From: Kangiella sp. TOML190
GTDB taxonomy: Bacteria > Pseudomonadota > Gammaproteobacteria > Enterobacterales > Kangiellaceae
Length of the DNA: 64,000 nt
Direction: 5' to 3'
NCBI RefSeq assembly: GCF_023706045.1
Contig: NZ_BQYL01000001.1
Span: 620,001-684,000, forward strand
This document shows positions 26,551 through 34,619 of the stretch, piece by piece (the stretch's first letter is position 1; every line of letters starts with the position of its first letter). The notes beneath the pieces were generated by a model. It ran no database searches, was not told the DNA's origin, and saw only the letters and a program-made list of their open reading frames with translations. Position numbers and translations under genes: made by a program.

Positions 26551-26869
26551 ACCTGTACTCCTCGTGTTTAGGAAGGCTTTTTGTAGCGCACTCACCACCA
26601 CAAAAATGTGCACAAGTTGGCAGAGTTAAGTTCAAAAGGCAGGATTTGTTGCGACTGTGAACGACTCACGATCTTAATCAACAACTGGTGTGCTTTTTGC
26701 TCGTTAAAAGGTTCGAGGTACGAATGAGGCGCGGTAGAGATTTACAGTTTTGGGGATAAGTTCCGCCAATTTTCAAGCAGTGTGATGCCAGTCAAAACTT
26801 GCTAATTTACAATTAAAAAACCGCGAACTTGTCGCGGTTTAATAAAAAAATGCTTTTACTGACAAGGCA
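26551..26869. other. Intergenic region upstream of the small exported protein
   Basis: 319 bp without a supported gene. It holds the ribosome-binding site of the exported protein at the left and the grpE terminator at the right (26818-26840). I see no clear promoter match, tRNA or repeat in the rest. Confidence 0.5.
26818..26840 (-). terminator. Rho-independent terminator after grpE
   Basis: AAACCGCGA/TCGCGGTTT stem with an ACTTG loop, followed on the minus strand by TTTTTTAATT. It ends the hrcA-grpE unit, so dnaK is not reached from it. Confidence 0.9.
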
Positions 26870-27460
26870 TTATTGAGCGACCACCACACGAGCTGGACGA
26901 ATCAAACGACCATTAAGACTATAGCCTTTTTGGAATACGTCAATCACCGTATTGGATTCATGATCAGGGCTTGGCACCATGGTCATAGCTTCGTGCAATT
27001 GCGGATCAAAAATTTCTTCCAGCGGATTGAGCTGCTCGATGCCAAATTTTTCCAAAGTTGCCAAAGTCATCTTTAACGTTAGCTCCATCCCTTCTTTCAT
27101 GGCAATCGATTCTTCATGCTCCGCCTTCTGCGCCAAGCCTTGCTCTAAGCTATCGACCACCGCCAACATTTCATTGGCAAACTTCTCAATCGCAAATTTA
27201 CGCGCACTGGCAACCTCATTTTCGCTACGACGACGAATATTCTCGGCTTCCGCTTTGGTACGCAGTGCCAGATCCATATTGTCAGCAGCTTTAGCTTCGG
27301 CTTCTTCTAAGGCTTTTTCTAACTCATCAATGCGAGCTGCATCACCAGTTAATTCTTCTACCAGCTCGCCTTCTATTTCAGCAGCGATCTCTTCTGCCTG
27401 TTCAACAGCCTCTTCCGCTGCTTTAATAGCTTCTTGATTTTTAACGTCTTTTTCAGACAT
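26870..27460 (-). CDS. grpE: Nucleotide exchange factor GrpE
   Basis: 196 aa. The acidic N-terminus and long helix (about 30-100, ELEKALEEAEAKAADNMDLALR then AENIRRRSENEVASARKFA) form the dimeric coiled coil; the C-terminal beta domain has HEAMTMVPSPDHESNTVIDVFQKGYSLNGRLIRPARVVV. It releases ADP from DnaK. It is followed by its own terminator and lies 185 bp after hrcA. The GCGTCGC-TC-GCGACG palindrome around 27507-27520 in the hrcA-grpE gap is a possible mRNA structure. Confidence 0.97.
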   Translation of the reverse strand: MSEKDVKNQEAIKAAEEAVEQAEEIAAEIEGELVEELTGDAARIDELEKALEEAEAKAADNMDLALRTKAEAENIRRRSENEVASARKFAIEKFANEMLAVVDSLEQGLAQKAEHEESIAMKEGMELTLKMTLATLEKFGIEQLNPLEEIFDPQLHEAMTMVPSPDHESNTVIDVFQKGYSLNGRLIRPARVVVAQ

Positions 27461-27550
27461 TTCTATTCTCCAAATGGAATAAGATTAGTTCAATAATTTG
27501 AAATCGTCGCGAGCGACGCAAGTAGGCGGCAAATGACAATGAAAATACCG

Positions 27551-27600
27551 GAGATTACCTAATGGGTAATTGAGGATTTTGAATTGGCATTTAACAAACT
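27551..27600. repeat. Intergenic repeat segment (copy 1)
   Basis: The segment GATTACCTAATGGGTAATTG and its continuation (..GAATTGGCATTTAACAAACT) are similar to 32151-32200 (GATTCCCTAAATGGTAATTG ..AAATTGACTTTTAACGACCT). ATTACC-TAAT-GGGTAAT can form a small hairpin. It looks like a dispersed repeat; seen by eye only. Confidence 0.4.
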
Positions 27601-27645
27601 AGTTGCTAGTGCAGCAGATTTCCTTGCTGGGAATAATAAGGCTTA

Positions 27646-28680
27646 TTACTCAGATTTCAAGGCAGAACTGAGGATTTTTGCAGTAATATCGACAATCGGG
27701 ATCACCTTGTCATAAGCCATCCGAGTAGGCCCGACTACCGCCAATACTCCAACCGCTTGGCCGTCGACCGAATAAGGCGCGCCAACCACTGAACACTGGT
27801 TTAAGACATCATAACCCGACTCTTCGCCAATAAAGAGTTGCACTCCATCGGCAGACAAACATTTGTCGAGCAAACCCAGCATTTGCGTTTTTTCGGAAAA
27901 AGCCGTAAACACCGACTGTAAGTCAGAAATATCGCCGGTATTAACCCAGTTTAACAATTGCGACTTGCCGGAAATTTGCACTTCCTCGTCTTGCCCATCG
28001 TCATTGGCAAACCCTTTTTCCGCGACCGCCATCATCGAAGCCATCATTTCGTCCATCTGCGCCTTGTCGGACTTTAATTCTTCAAACAGCTCCTTGCGCA
28101 CCGTATCCAGCTCTTTTCCCGCATAATGTTGGTTCACATAATTAGCGGCTTGTTGCAACTCTTCGCGACTAATCTCCATATCAAGCTGAATCACGCGATT
28201 TTGCACTTCACCATTATCCAGTACTAAAATCACCAAGACTTTTTTCTGCGACAAAGGCACAAACTCCACCTGACTGACCCGTGTCACGTCCCGTCTTGGT
28301 ACTCGAATCAGCCCCGCCATATTGGTTATTTGCGAAAGCATGCTGGTTACGCTATTGAGCATTTGCCCAGTTTCAGTGGCTTTTTCTAATTGGCGTTTGA
28401 GTTGTTGTTGATAATTCTGTTCGACGTCTTTAACTGTCAGCAGTTGATCGACAAAAATTCGCACTCCTTGGGCAGTGGGGATCCGCCCAGCAGAAGTGTG
28501 CGGCGCCATCAATAAACCCATTTCTTCCAAATCGTGCATCACATTACGCACAGTGGCTGGACTAACGCTTAATTGCGAGCGCTCCAACAGCGACTTGGAA
28601 CCCACAGGCTGACCACTGGCGATATAGGTTTCTACCAGCGTTTTCATCAGGGTTTGGGCGCGTTCGTCGAATTTACTCAT
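27646..28680 (-). CDS. hrcA: Heat-inducible transcription repressor HrcA
   Basis: 344 aa. The N-terminal winged helix (RAQTLMKTLVETYIASGQPV and SPATVRNVMHDLEEMGLLMAPHTSAGRIPT) is typical; the rest has the GAF-like and C-terminal signatures (NQCSVVGAPYSVDGQAVGVLAVVGPTRMAYDKVIPIVD). HrcA represses chaperone operons by binding CIRCE (TTAGCACTC-N9-GAGTGCTAA), aided by GroEL. No CIRCE is visible in this window, so its targets here are probably elsewhere, such as groESL. Confidence 0.97.
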   Translation of the reverse strand: MSKFDERAQTLMKTLVETYIASGQPVGSKSLLERSQLSVSPATVRNVMHDLEEMGLLMAPHTSAGRIPTAQGVRIFVDQLLTVKDVEQNYQQQLKRQLEKATETGQMLNSVTSMLSQITNMAGLIRVPRRDVTRVSQVEFVPLSQKKVLVILVLDNGEVQNRVIQLDMEISREELQQAANYVNQHYAGKELDTVRKELFEELKSDKAQMDEMMASMMAVAEKGFANDDGQDEEVQISGKSQLLNWVNTGDISDLQSVFTAFSEKTQMLGLLDKCLSADGVQLFIGEESGYDVLNQCSVVGAPYSVDGQAVGVLAVVGPTRMAYDKVIPIVDITAKILSSALKSE

Positions 28681-28792
28681 GGCATTGATTATAGGGAAGC
28701 CTTTTCCATCTGTCTCTAGCTTCTTGTGTTAATTCAAAGGTTTATTTATCGGCCTATATATTGTTAAATATGGCTCAATACTAGAATTACAA

Positions 28793-29701
28793 GTGCAGAA
28801 GAGTTTGGATCCTAGCAATCAGCTAACATTTTCAACCATAGGCATTATGGGCAAGCCGAAACATAACGAAGTCGGTGAAACCATTATGACCTTGTTTAAT
28901 TTTCTGGAACAAGAAAAATATCAGCTATTGGTTGAAGACTCTGTGGCTAAAGATTTGGCCATTGATAAAGAGCAACAAGTCAGTTGGCAGACGCTTGGCG
29001 AGCAGTGCGATTTGGTGATTGTGGTTGGTGGCGATGGTTCTATGCTGTATGCCGCGCGTTTGATGAGCGACTACAATATTCCGTTGCTTGGCGTGAACCG
29101 CGGCTATTTAGGCTTTCTAACCGATATTCAGCCGCAACAGGTTTGCGAAAAAGTCGCCGAAGTCTTAGCGGGCGACTACAAAGAAGAGAAGCGCTTCTTG
29201 CTCGAAGCAGAAATCGACGGCGATAAAAACTCCAACAATCCGCGTTTTAGCGACGCGGTGAATGATATTGTGCTCTACCCAGGTGAAATTTCACGCATGA
29301 TTGAGTTTGAGGTCTATATCAATGACTCTTTTGTGTATAGCGTGCGCGGCGATGGATTGATTATCGCCACACCAACTGGCTCAACGGCTTATTCACTCTC
29401 CGCTGGCGGCCCAATTATGTCACCAGCAATTAATGCCATTTCCTTGGTGCCGATGTTTCCGCACACCCTTTCCAGCCGACCCATTTCGATTGATGCCGAA
29501 TCTAAAGTAGATATAGTCTTTAGCAAAGGCAATCGCAACGAAGCGCGCTTAAGTTGTGACGGTCAGGTGCGCTTTCCGGTACGCCAAGGGGAAACGATCT
29601 GCATTCGCAAGCGTAAGCAAGAAATGTGGCTATTACACCCCAAGGACTACGACTATTTCCGCCTGCTAAGAACAAAATTGGGCTGGGGCTCGAAATTATA
29701 A
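28793..29701 (+). CDS. nadK: NAD kinase
   Basis: 302 aa from a GTG at 28793. The homologous core FSTIGIMGKPKHN matches the start region of E. coli NadK, so an upstream start is needed; the ATG at 28847 would cut off a beta strand. A TTG at 28805 is an alternative. The GGDGSML motif (VIVVGGDGSMLYAARL), NRGYLGFLTD, the NDIVLYPG equivalent and TPTGSTAYSLSAGGPI are intact. It phosphorylates NAD to NADP. Divergent from hrcA over 112 bp. Confidence 0.96.
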   Translation: MQKSLDPSNQLTFSTIGIMGKPKHNEVGETIMTLFNFLEQEKYQLLVEDSVAKDLAIDKEQQVSWQTLGEQCDLVIVVGGDGSMLYAARLMSDYNIPLLGVNRGYLGFLTDIQPQQVCEKVAEVLAGDYKEEKRFLLEAEIDGDKNSNNPRFSDAVNDIVLYPGEISRMIEFEVYINDSFVYSVRGDGLIIATPTGSTAYSLSAGGPIMSPAINAISLVPMFPHTLSSRPISIDAESKVDIVFSKGNRNEARLSCDGQVRFPVRQGETICIRKRKQEMWLLHPKDYDYFRLLRTKLGWGSKL

Positions 29702-29705
29702 GAAT

Positions 29706-30026
29706 ATGAAAAAAATATTATTAGCGCTATTTCTGCTAGTTACACTGCTTCCCTTATTTAACTTTTTTTACGCTACCTCAGTTGCGACAGAAATTTTTAA
29801 CGATCATTCTAATTTTGATCATTATGAAAATTTAATATTTTTACAGATGGGTTTTGTATTTACATTAGTCATTGTTTATTTATTTCTAAACTATAAGTTA
29901 GATAATATAGCTAAAAATAAGAAAGGTTTATGGAGCCTAGCTATACTCTTCTTTAATATTTTTTCGATGCCAGTATTTTGGTATTTATTTCTTTGGAAAG
30001 AAGATTCCTCAAACAATGTTAACTAG
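29706..30026 (+). CDS. Small AT-rich membrane protein
   Basis: 106 aa, starting 4 bp after nadK and overlapping the recN start by 11 bp. Three transmembrane segments are likely: residues 4-24, 46-64 and 77-95. The base composition is clearly more AT-rich than nadK and recN. No family recognised. In relatives nadK and recN are usually adjacent, so this is an interposed gene of possibly foreign origin. Confidence 0.65.
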   Translation: MKKILLALFLLVTLLPLFNFFYATSVATEIFNDHSNFDHYENLIFLQMGFVFTLVIVYLFLNYKLDNIAKNKKGLWSLAILFFNIFSMPVFWYLFLWKEDSSNNVN

Positions 30027-31671
30027 CATCCATATTAAAGATTTTGCCATTATTGCGCAGCTCGATTTAGACCTGAGCGCTGGCATGACCGTGATCACTG
30101 GTGAAACTGGCGCTGGCAAATCTATTGTGGTGGATGCGCTTGGGTTTGCTTTGGGTAATCGAGCCGATTCTGGCGTGGTTCGTCATGGCGCCAAACGTGC
30201 AGAAATTAGCGCGATTTTTGATATTGAACAATTGCCCAAAGTGCAAAACTGGCTCGAAGAGCAAATGCTGGATGAGGAGCAAGACTGTATTTTGCGCAGA
30301 GTGATTAATCATGATGGCCGCTCCAAGGCGTTTGTTAATGGCCAGCCAGTAAATTTAGCCCAGCTTTCTGAGCTTGGCGATTTTTTAGTGGATATTCATG
30401 GGCAACATGAGCACCAATCGCTGTTCAAACCACAGACTCATTTGCAACTGCTCGATCGCTACGCAGGGCTATCCGATAAGGCTGTAAAATTGGCAGAGCT
30501 TGCTAAAAATATTCAGCATACTCAAGGCCAACTGAACCAGTTCCAAGCTGCGCTAAAAGATAAAAATGATCGAAAAGATCTACTCAACTATCAACTAGAA
30601 GAACTGTCACAAGCACCCATCGATCGCGCTCAACAAATAGAAAATGAACATAAAAGAGCGGCGAATGCTAGTCAGCTGTTAACCAAAGGCCAAGCTAGCC
30701 TCGCCGCCCTGAATGACGACGAGCAAAGCATAGCATCCACTCTCAATTCAGTGGCTGCGCAAATTAGCGAGCTGTATGGTGTTGATGACAATTTAAAAAA
30801 CACGCACGATTTATTGCAATCCGCTCTAGTGGAAATTGACGAAGCCAGCGCCGAGTTGAGAAATTATTTAGAATCGGTTGATATGGATCCCGAGCAACTG
30901 CAACAGCTGGATAGTGAGTTGTCACAATTACATGATTTATCTCGTAAACATCAAACCAGTATCCAAGCCTTACCGGAAGTTTTAGCATCGCTCGAAGACG
31001 AATTAACTCAACTGGCAGGTGATGAAGCCAGCTTCGGTGAATTGGAACAAGAACTGGCGAAGTTGCAAACCCAATACCAAAAATTGGCGCAAACCATCAG
31101 TAAAAAACGCCAAACAGCGGCGAAAAAACTGAATACAGAAATCGTTGCTTTAATGCAACAGCTGGGATTAGGCAATGGCGTATTTGAAGTTGCTTTTAAA
31201 GTGCACGATGCGCAAAGCTTTAAATCAATAGGATTAGAAAGGGCCGAGTTTATGGTCTCCACCAATCCAGGGCAACAGCCCATGCCTTTGCGCAAAGTGG
31301 CATCAGGTGGCGAGCTTTCTCGCATAAGCCTAGCACTGCAGGTGATTAACGCCCAAACCACTCAACTGCCCACTTTAATTTTCGACGAGGTGGACGTAGG
31401 TATTGGCGGCAGCACCGCCGAAACTGTCGGCAAACTGTTAAAATCTTTAGGCGCAAAAGCGCAGATCCTTTGCGTTACACACCAAGCGCAAGTTGCCGCC
31501 CAAGGTCATCAACATCTACTGGTCGCCAAATCGCAAAGCAAAACCAGCACCAGCAATCAAATGCTCGAAATCTCATGCGATGAGCGCGTCGAAGAAATCG
31601 CCCGTATGATAGGCGGTGTAGAAATTACTGAAACGATTAGAAGCCATGCAAAGGAATTGTTAGCCCAATAG
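30016..31671 (+). CDS. recN: DNA repair protein RecN
   Basis: 551 aa (E. coli 553). SMC-like: N-terminal LTSIHIKDFAIIAQLDLDL and Walker A GETGAGKS, DIHGQHEHQSL, a coiled-coil centre (about 160-360), then the signature RKVASGGELSRISLALQVI and Walker B LIFDEVDVGIGG. It acts in recombinational repair of double-strand breaks as a cohesin-like ATPase. The upstream small gene overlaps its start. Confidence 0.97.
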   Translation: MLTSIHIKDFAIIAQLDLDLSAGMTVITGETGAGKSIVVDALGFALGNRADSGVVRHGAKRAEISAIFDIEQLPKVQNWLEEQMLDEEQDCILRRVINHDGRSKAFVNGQPVNLAQLSELGDFLVDIHGQHEHQSLFKPQTHLQLLDRYAGLSDKAVKLAELAKNIQHTQGQLNQFQAALKDKNDRKDLLNYQLEELSQAPIDRAQQIENEHKRAANASQLLTKGQASLAALNDDEQSIASTLNSVAAQISELYGVDDNLKNTHDLLQSALVEIDEASAELRNYLESVDMDPEQLQQLDSELSQLHDLSRKHQTSIQALPEVLASLEDELTQLAGDEASFGELEQELAKLQTQYQKLAQTISKKRQTAAKKLNTEIVALMQQLGLGNGVFEVAFKVHDAQSFKSIGLERAEFMVSTNPGQQPMPLRKVASGGELSRISLALQVINAQTTQLPTLIFDEVDVGIGGSTAETVGKLLKSLGAKAQILCVTHQAQVAAQGHQHLLVAKSQSKTSTSNQMLEISCDERVEEIARMIGGVEITETIRSHAKELLAQ

Positions 31672-31675
31672 AGTT

Positions 31676-32029
31676 ATGAAAGTCGAAGATTTCGAGAAAG
31701 AAGCTCTTAGATTACTCTGCTCAGATGCGCTATCAAAAGATGTGCTTCGCAAAGCAATTTTAAGCCCTGATAGTATTCGCTGTGAATTTACAGGCGCGGG
31801 ATATTTCCTTGATATAGAGCATAAAGATATTGTTTCCAACAAAAAAATAGTATGCAGCACGCCGATTGTTTCAGGTAAGTTTAAAGACCAAGAAGTCGGT
31901 TTTATCGCCTTTATTGAAAACGGTTCTATTTGCCTTGAATGTTATAACTGCAGTGATAAAGATATGTCTAATGATATTAGAGCAGGTAGTTTTGAAATAC
32001 ACACCTCTACATCATTACCCTCTAACTAA
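31676..32029 (+). CDS. Hypothetical soluble protein
   Basis: 117 aa, starting 4 bp after the recN stop, so likely translated from the same mRNA. No signal peptide or membrane segment. N-terminus acidic and helical (MKVEDFEKEALRLLCSDALSK), then beta-type stretches (IRCEFTGAGYFLDIEHKD, VGFIAFIENGSICLECYNC). Four Cys are spread along the chain. I recognise no family; lineage-specific. Confidence 0.55.
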   Translation: MKVEDFEKEALRLLCSDALSKDVLRKAILSPDSIRCEFTGAGYFLDIEHKDIVSNKKIVCSTPIVSGKFKDQEVGFIAFIENGSICLECYNCSDKDMSNDIRAGSFEIHTSTSLPSN

Positions 32030-32044
32030 GAACTAGAATATTTT

Positions 32045-32094
32045 GTCATTCCCGCGAACTTTCGCCATCCCTGGCGATCGTTCACGGGGATGAC
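32045..32094. repeat. Nested palindromic intergenic repeat
   Basis: GTCATTCCCGCGAAC (32045-32059) pairs with GTTCACGGGGATGAC (32080-32094) with two G-T wobbles, around an inner hairpin CGCCA-TCCC-TGGCG (32063-32075). It shares GTCATTCCC with 24230-24253. It may be a REP-like element and could act as a weak terminator (GGCTTTATT follows). Confidence 0.6.
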
Positions 32095-32150
32095 GGCTTT
32101 ATTAAAGACTAGATTTTCTTTTGAAGTCAAAGCAAAAGCCAATTTTGAAG

Positions 32151-32200
32151 CGGCGATTCCCTAAATGGTAATTGAGCAAGCAAAATTGACTTTTAACGAC
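32151..32200. repeat. Intergenic repeat segment (copy 2)
   Basis: Partner of 27551-27600, same orientation. It starts within GCGGCGATTCCC and continues TAAATGGTAATTGAG. No coding frame is credible here. Confidence 0.4.
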
Positions 32201-32290
32201 CTACAAGGAAGTAGGGAGTGCTGGAAATGCAGGAGCAATTTCCAGCCTAAAAGATAGAACGAATCATCGAAAGAAAAGATGTTTTTCAAA

Positions 32291-33094
32291 CTACTTATCC
32301 ATCTTTGAAGATAAATCCCCTCTATGCGTAAAGATGGCGTAGCTTGTTCCCTTAAAATTACTGGAAAAACGATCAAACACCGCTTCGGCCTTTTCTTTAG
32401 AACCTAGGTGTTTTGCTGCTTTTTCGGCAAAACTTGGTGAAGAAGGGCTCATATCTGCAAAGTTTTCAAATGGGAATACTAAGCGGACGCTACTTGGCCC
32501 CGAAGCAGAGAAAGACCAAGCCCAAGACTTATCCCAACCCATATCTTTGGCCAACTTGCTGATTTCCTTGACCGATTCGTTGGCATTAGAACCCGGTTTG
32601 ATTTTGTAAGTGGTGACCCCGACCATTGCATAGGACTTACCATCGTTTGGCCAATTGCTATTTTCATGGTCAACCCACGAATAGTGATGGCTATAACTTT
32701 TAGCATATTTCCCAGGGCCACTATTCCAGTCTTTGCCGATCTCGCTGTCTTGGGACCATTTAGCATAAGCATCTCTATCGGCCCATTTGAAACAACAATG
32801 TCGAATTAAGTAGCGATCCATTTCATCGCCCGTGTGCGGGGTATATACCTGCCAAGCTCGAGGGTCGCCCTTTTTAGCGCGAACTTTCATATGATCTTTA
32901 AAAGCTTTTTCAAAAGCTTCCGTATCCTTAGCAGCAACTTCCACTTCCCACATTTCGGACATTCCCGGAGCTTCCTCCTCTTCAACCGCCGATACACTCA
33001 AAGGTAGTAGGAAAATAGCCAACAATGGCCAGTGGTTCAGTTTTTTGAAGCTGAATTTTGAGGTGTTGCTTTTATTGGTAGTGCGTTTGTTCAT
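32291..33094 (-). CDS. Exported protein of unknown function
   Basis: 267 aa from the ATG at 33094, which has GGAGA at 6-nt spacing; the in-frame ATG at 33106 overlaps that site. A long basic N-region precedes the signal-peptide core (WPLLAIFLLPLSVSA, about residues 22-36 from the chosen start). Two similar ferredoxin-like halves are possible: MWEVEVAAKDTEAFEKAFKD...LIRHCCFKWADRDAYAKW and YAMVGVTTYKIKPGSNANES...VRLVFPFENFADM. Rich in Trp and Lys. No family recognised with confidence; an antibiotic-biosynthesis-monooxygenase-like fold is a guess. Confidence 0.65.
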   Translation of the reverse strand: MNKRTTNKSNTSKFSFKKLNHWPLLAIFLLPLSVSAVEEEEAPGMSEMWEVEVAAKDTEAFEKAFKDHMKVRAKKGDPRAWQVYTPHTGDEMDRYLIRHCCFKWADRDAYAKWSQDSEIGKDWNSGPGKYAKSYSHHYSWVDHENSNWPNDGKSYAMVGVTTYKIKPGSNANESVKEISKLAKDMGWDKSWAWSFSASGPSSVRLVFPFENFADMSPSSPSFAEKAAKHLGSKEKAEAVFDRFSSNFKGTSYAIFTHRGDLSSKMDK

Positions 33095-33315
33095 AGTGTT
33101 CTCCATTTAACAAAGTTAACTCACTATGCACAAGCCAAAAAAATAGAAGTCAAAAATAACGCGAGGGCGACTCCAAAGTGATGATTATTCTACACATTTT
33201 GCCAATTCTTGCAAATTGGCCTTGGAGTCGTTAGGCTTCTCGGACGATTCTTTAATCGTCCAATAGACACGGTCTTAAAATAAGTTGATTAGAAAGCCAT
33301 AAGGAAAATGGCGGA

Positions 33316-33717
33316 TTATTTTTTCTGTTTAACGTACAAAACTAGGCTATGGTCGACAATTTCGACACCATGTTTCTCAGCAATCTTATGCTGCAACTCT
33401 TCAATTTCTTCGCTAAAAAACTCAATCACAGTGCCATCGTCCACATCCACCATATGGTCGTGGTGTTCGCCGTCGTCCATTTCAAATACCGAATGACCGC
33501 CTTCAAAATTATGGCGTGTGACTAATCCCGCCTGCTCAAACTGAGTCAAGACTCGATAAACTGTCGCTAAGCCCACATCGTCCCCAGCCTCAAGCAGTTT
33601 TTTATATACATCTTCAGCGCTTAAGTGACGTTCCTCGGAACTTTCCAGAATTTGCATTATCTTAACTCTGGGTAAAGTAACCTTGAGTCCGGCTTTTTTT
33701 AGTTGTTTATTTTCCAA
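33316..33717 (-). CDS. fur: Ferric uptake regulator
   Basis: 133 aa. Winged helix AGLKVTLPRVKIMQILE..HLSAEDVYKKL and GLATVYRVLTQFEQAGLV are intact, as is the metal-binding EFGGHSVFE-like segment and HHDHM. The CxxC normally found as LICLDCG after HHDH is replaced by MVDVDDG, so the structural Cys pair is absent. It represses iron uptake genes with Fe2+. Divergent from bamE, the classic fur/omlA arrangement of pseudomonads and relatives. Confidence 0.96.
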   Translation of the reverse strand: MENKQLKKAGLKVTLPRVKIMQILESSEERHLSAEDVYKKLLEAGDDVGLATVYRVLTQFEQAGLVTRHNFEGGHSVFEMDDGEHHDHMVDVDDGTVIEFFSEEIEELQHKIAEKHGVEIVDHSLVLYVKQKK

Positions 33718-33751
33718 AATTTAAACTCCGATAGCTTTAAGCGACGAATCG

Positions 33752-33779
33752 ATTATACTATGCCCGAAATTAATGAAAA
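33752..33779 (-). promoter_or_regulatory. Predicted fur promoter
   Basis: On the minus strand TTTTCA (33779-33774), a 16-bp spacer and TATAAT (33757-33752). The -10 is a full match and the -35 matches 4/6. Confidence 0.5.
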
Positions 33780-33854
33780 GCCATTATCCACCATTTACAT
33801 CAGTTTGGTGGAAGTTGGCATGAGTTAGCAGAAATAAAAGATAAAATAAGGTTT

Positions 33855-34181
33855 ATGATGAAATATTTGAAACTAACCCTGTTACTATTGAGCCTTTGCA
33901 CCATTTCAGCGTGCCTCTATAAGCCCAATATCCAGCAAGGCAATGTGCTGGATCAAAAAGAAGTCAATAAGCTGCGCCCTGGCATGACTAAAGAGCAAGT
34001 GCGCTTTGTTTTGGGCAATCCGGTGCTAAATACTAATTTAGAAAACGATACTTGGTACTATTTGTATTATTTGATTCCGGCGCGTGGAGACAAGGTGGAA
34101 AAGCGCCTAACCCTAACCTTCGTTAACGACCAACTGACCACCATGGAAGGCACTATTAAGCCCGAAGCTAGCGAAGAGTAA
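33855..34181 (+). CDS. bamE: Outer-membrane assembly lipoprotein BamE (OmlA/SmpA)
   Basis: 108 aa. The signal peptide ends in a lipobox at Cys20 (TISAC). The core has the family's YKPNIQQGNVLDQKEVNKLRPGMTKEQVRFVLGNPVL and DTWYYLYY signatures. It is part of the BAM complex that folds outer-membrane proteins. AAGG lies 5 nt before the ATG; divergent from fur; followed by a strong terminator. Confidence 0.95.
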   Translation: MMKYLKLTLLLLSLCTISACLYKPNIQQGNVLDQKEVNKLRPGMTKEQVRFVLGNPVLNTNLENDTWYYLYYLIPARGDKVEKRLTLTFVNDQLTTMEGTIKPEASEE

Positions 34182-34210
34182 TTCACTCATTAGTATTCTA
34201 AGAATCAAGC

Positions 34211-34236
34211 AAAAGCCCTTTATATTAAGGGCTTTT
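34211..34236 (+). terminator. Rho-independent terminator after bamE
   Basis: AAAAGCCCTT/AAGGGCTTTT stem with TATATT loop and a T-run. It lies 30 bp after the bamE stop. Confidence 0.9.
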
Positions 34237-34379
34237 TGTTCTTTTGAACCTAGCTTTTACTTTTATATCTACTGAGAAACATTGTTATTGCCGCGAAATC
34301 GAGAATAACGGTTAGATCAGTTTTGGCTTAGAAGCTTGCTTTGAGTAATTTTTGCGTCAAGGTTCAGCCCATCGAGTCA

Positions 34380-34619
34380 CTAGTCACTCGATTTCATCGC
34401 CTCGGCATATTCTTTTTCCAGCGCTTGAGTTAGCTCTGCTGGGGGCTGTTGTTTCGGCGCCAGCCCAATCATGGCAATGGTTTGCTGTAACTGTTTTAAG
34501 TAGCGCTTGCAACGGACACAGATAAGGGTGTGCATTTTAAAGTTAAAACGCTGCCAAGCGTTCATCTCACCTTCAAGATAATCGCTACTATTCTCAATGT
34601 GTTTTTTACAATTTAACAT
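34380..34619 (-). CDS. Zinc-finger anti-sigma factor
   Basis: 79 aa. MHTLICVRCKRYL gives the HxxxCxxC zinc-binding motif of zf-HC2/ZAS anti-sigma factors, with an N-terminal CKKHIENSSDYLEGEM. No transmembrane helix, so a soluble regulator. It overlaps the sigma-factor stop region by 7 nt on the same strand. It presumably sequesters the ECF sigma factor encoded just upstream; a redox or metal signal at the zinc site would be plausible. Confidence 0.85.
   Translation of the reverse strand: MLNCKKHIENSSDYLEGEMNAWQRFNFKMHTLICVRCKRYLKQLQQTIAMIGLAPKQQPPAELTQALEKEYAEAMKSSD

Noticed and set aside
26979-27437. 152-codon plus-strand frame over grpE
   Set aside because: Antisense shadow of the grpE coiled coil, giving a Ser/Ala-rich nonsense protein.
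26700-28792. CIRCE operator near hrcA/grpE
   Set aside because: No TTAGCACTC or GAGTGCTAA was found in the leaders; only partial words exist.
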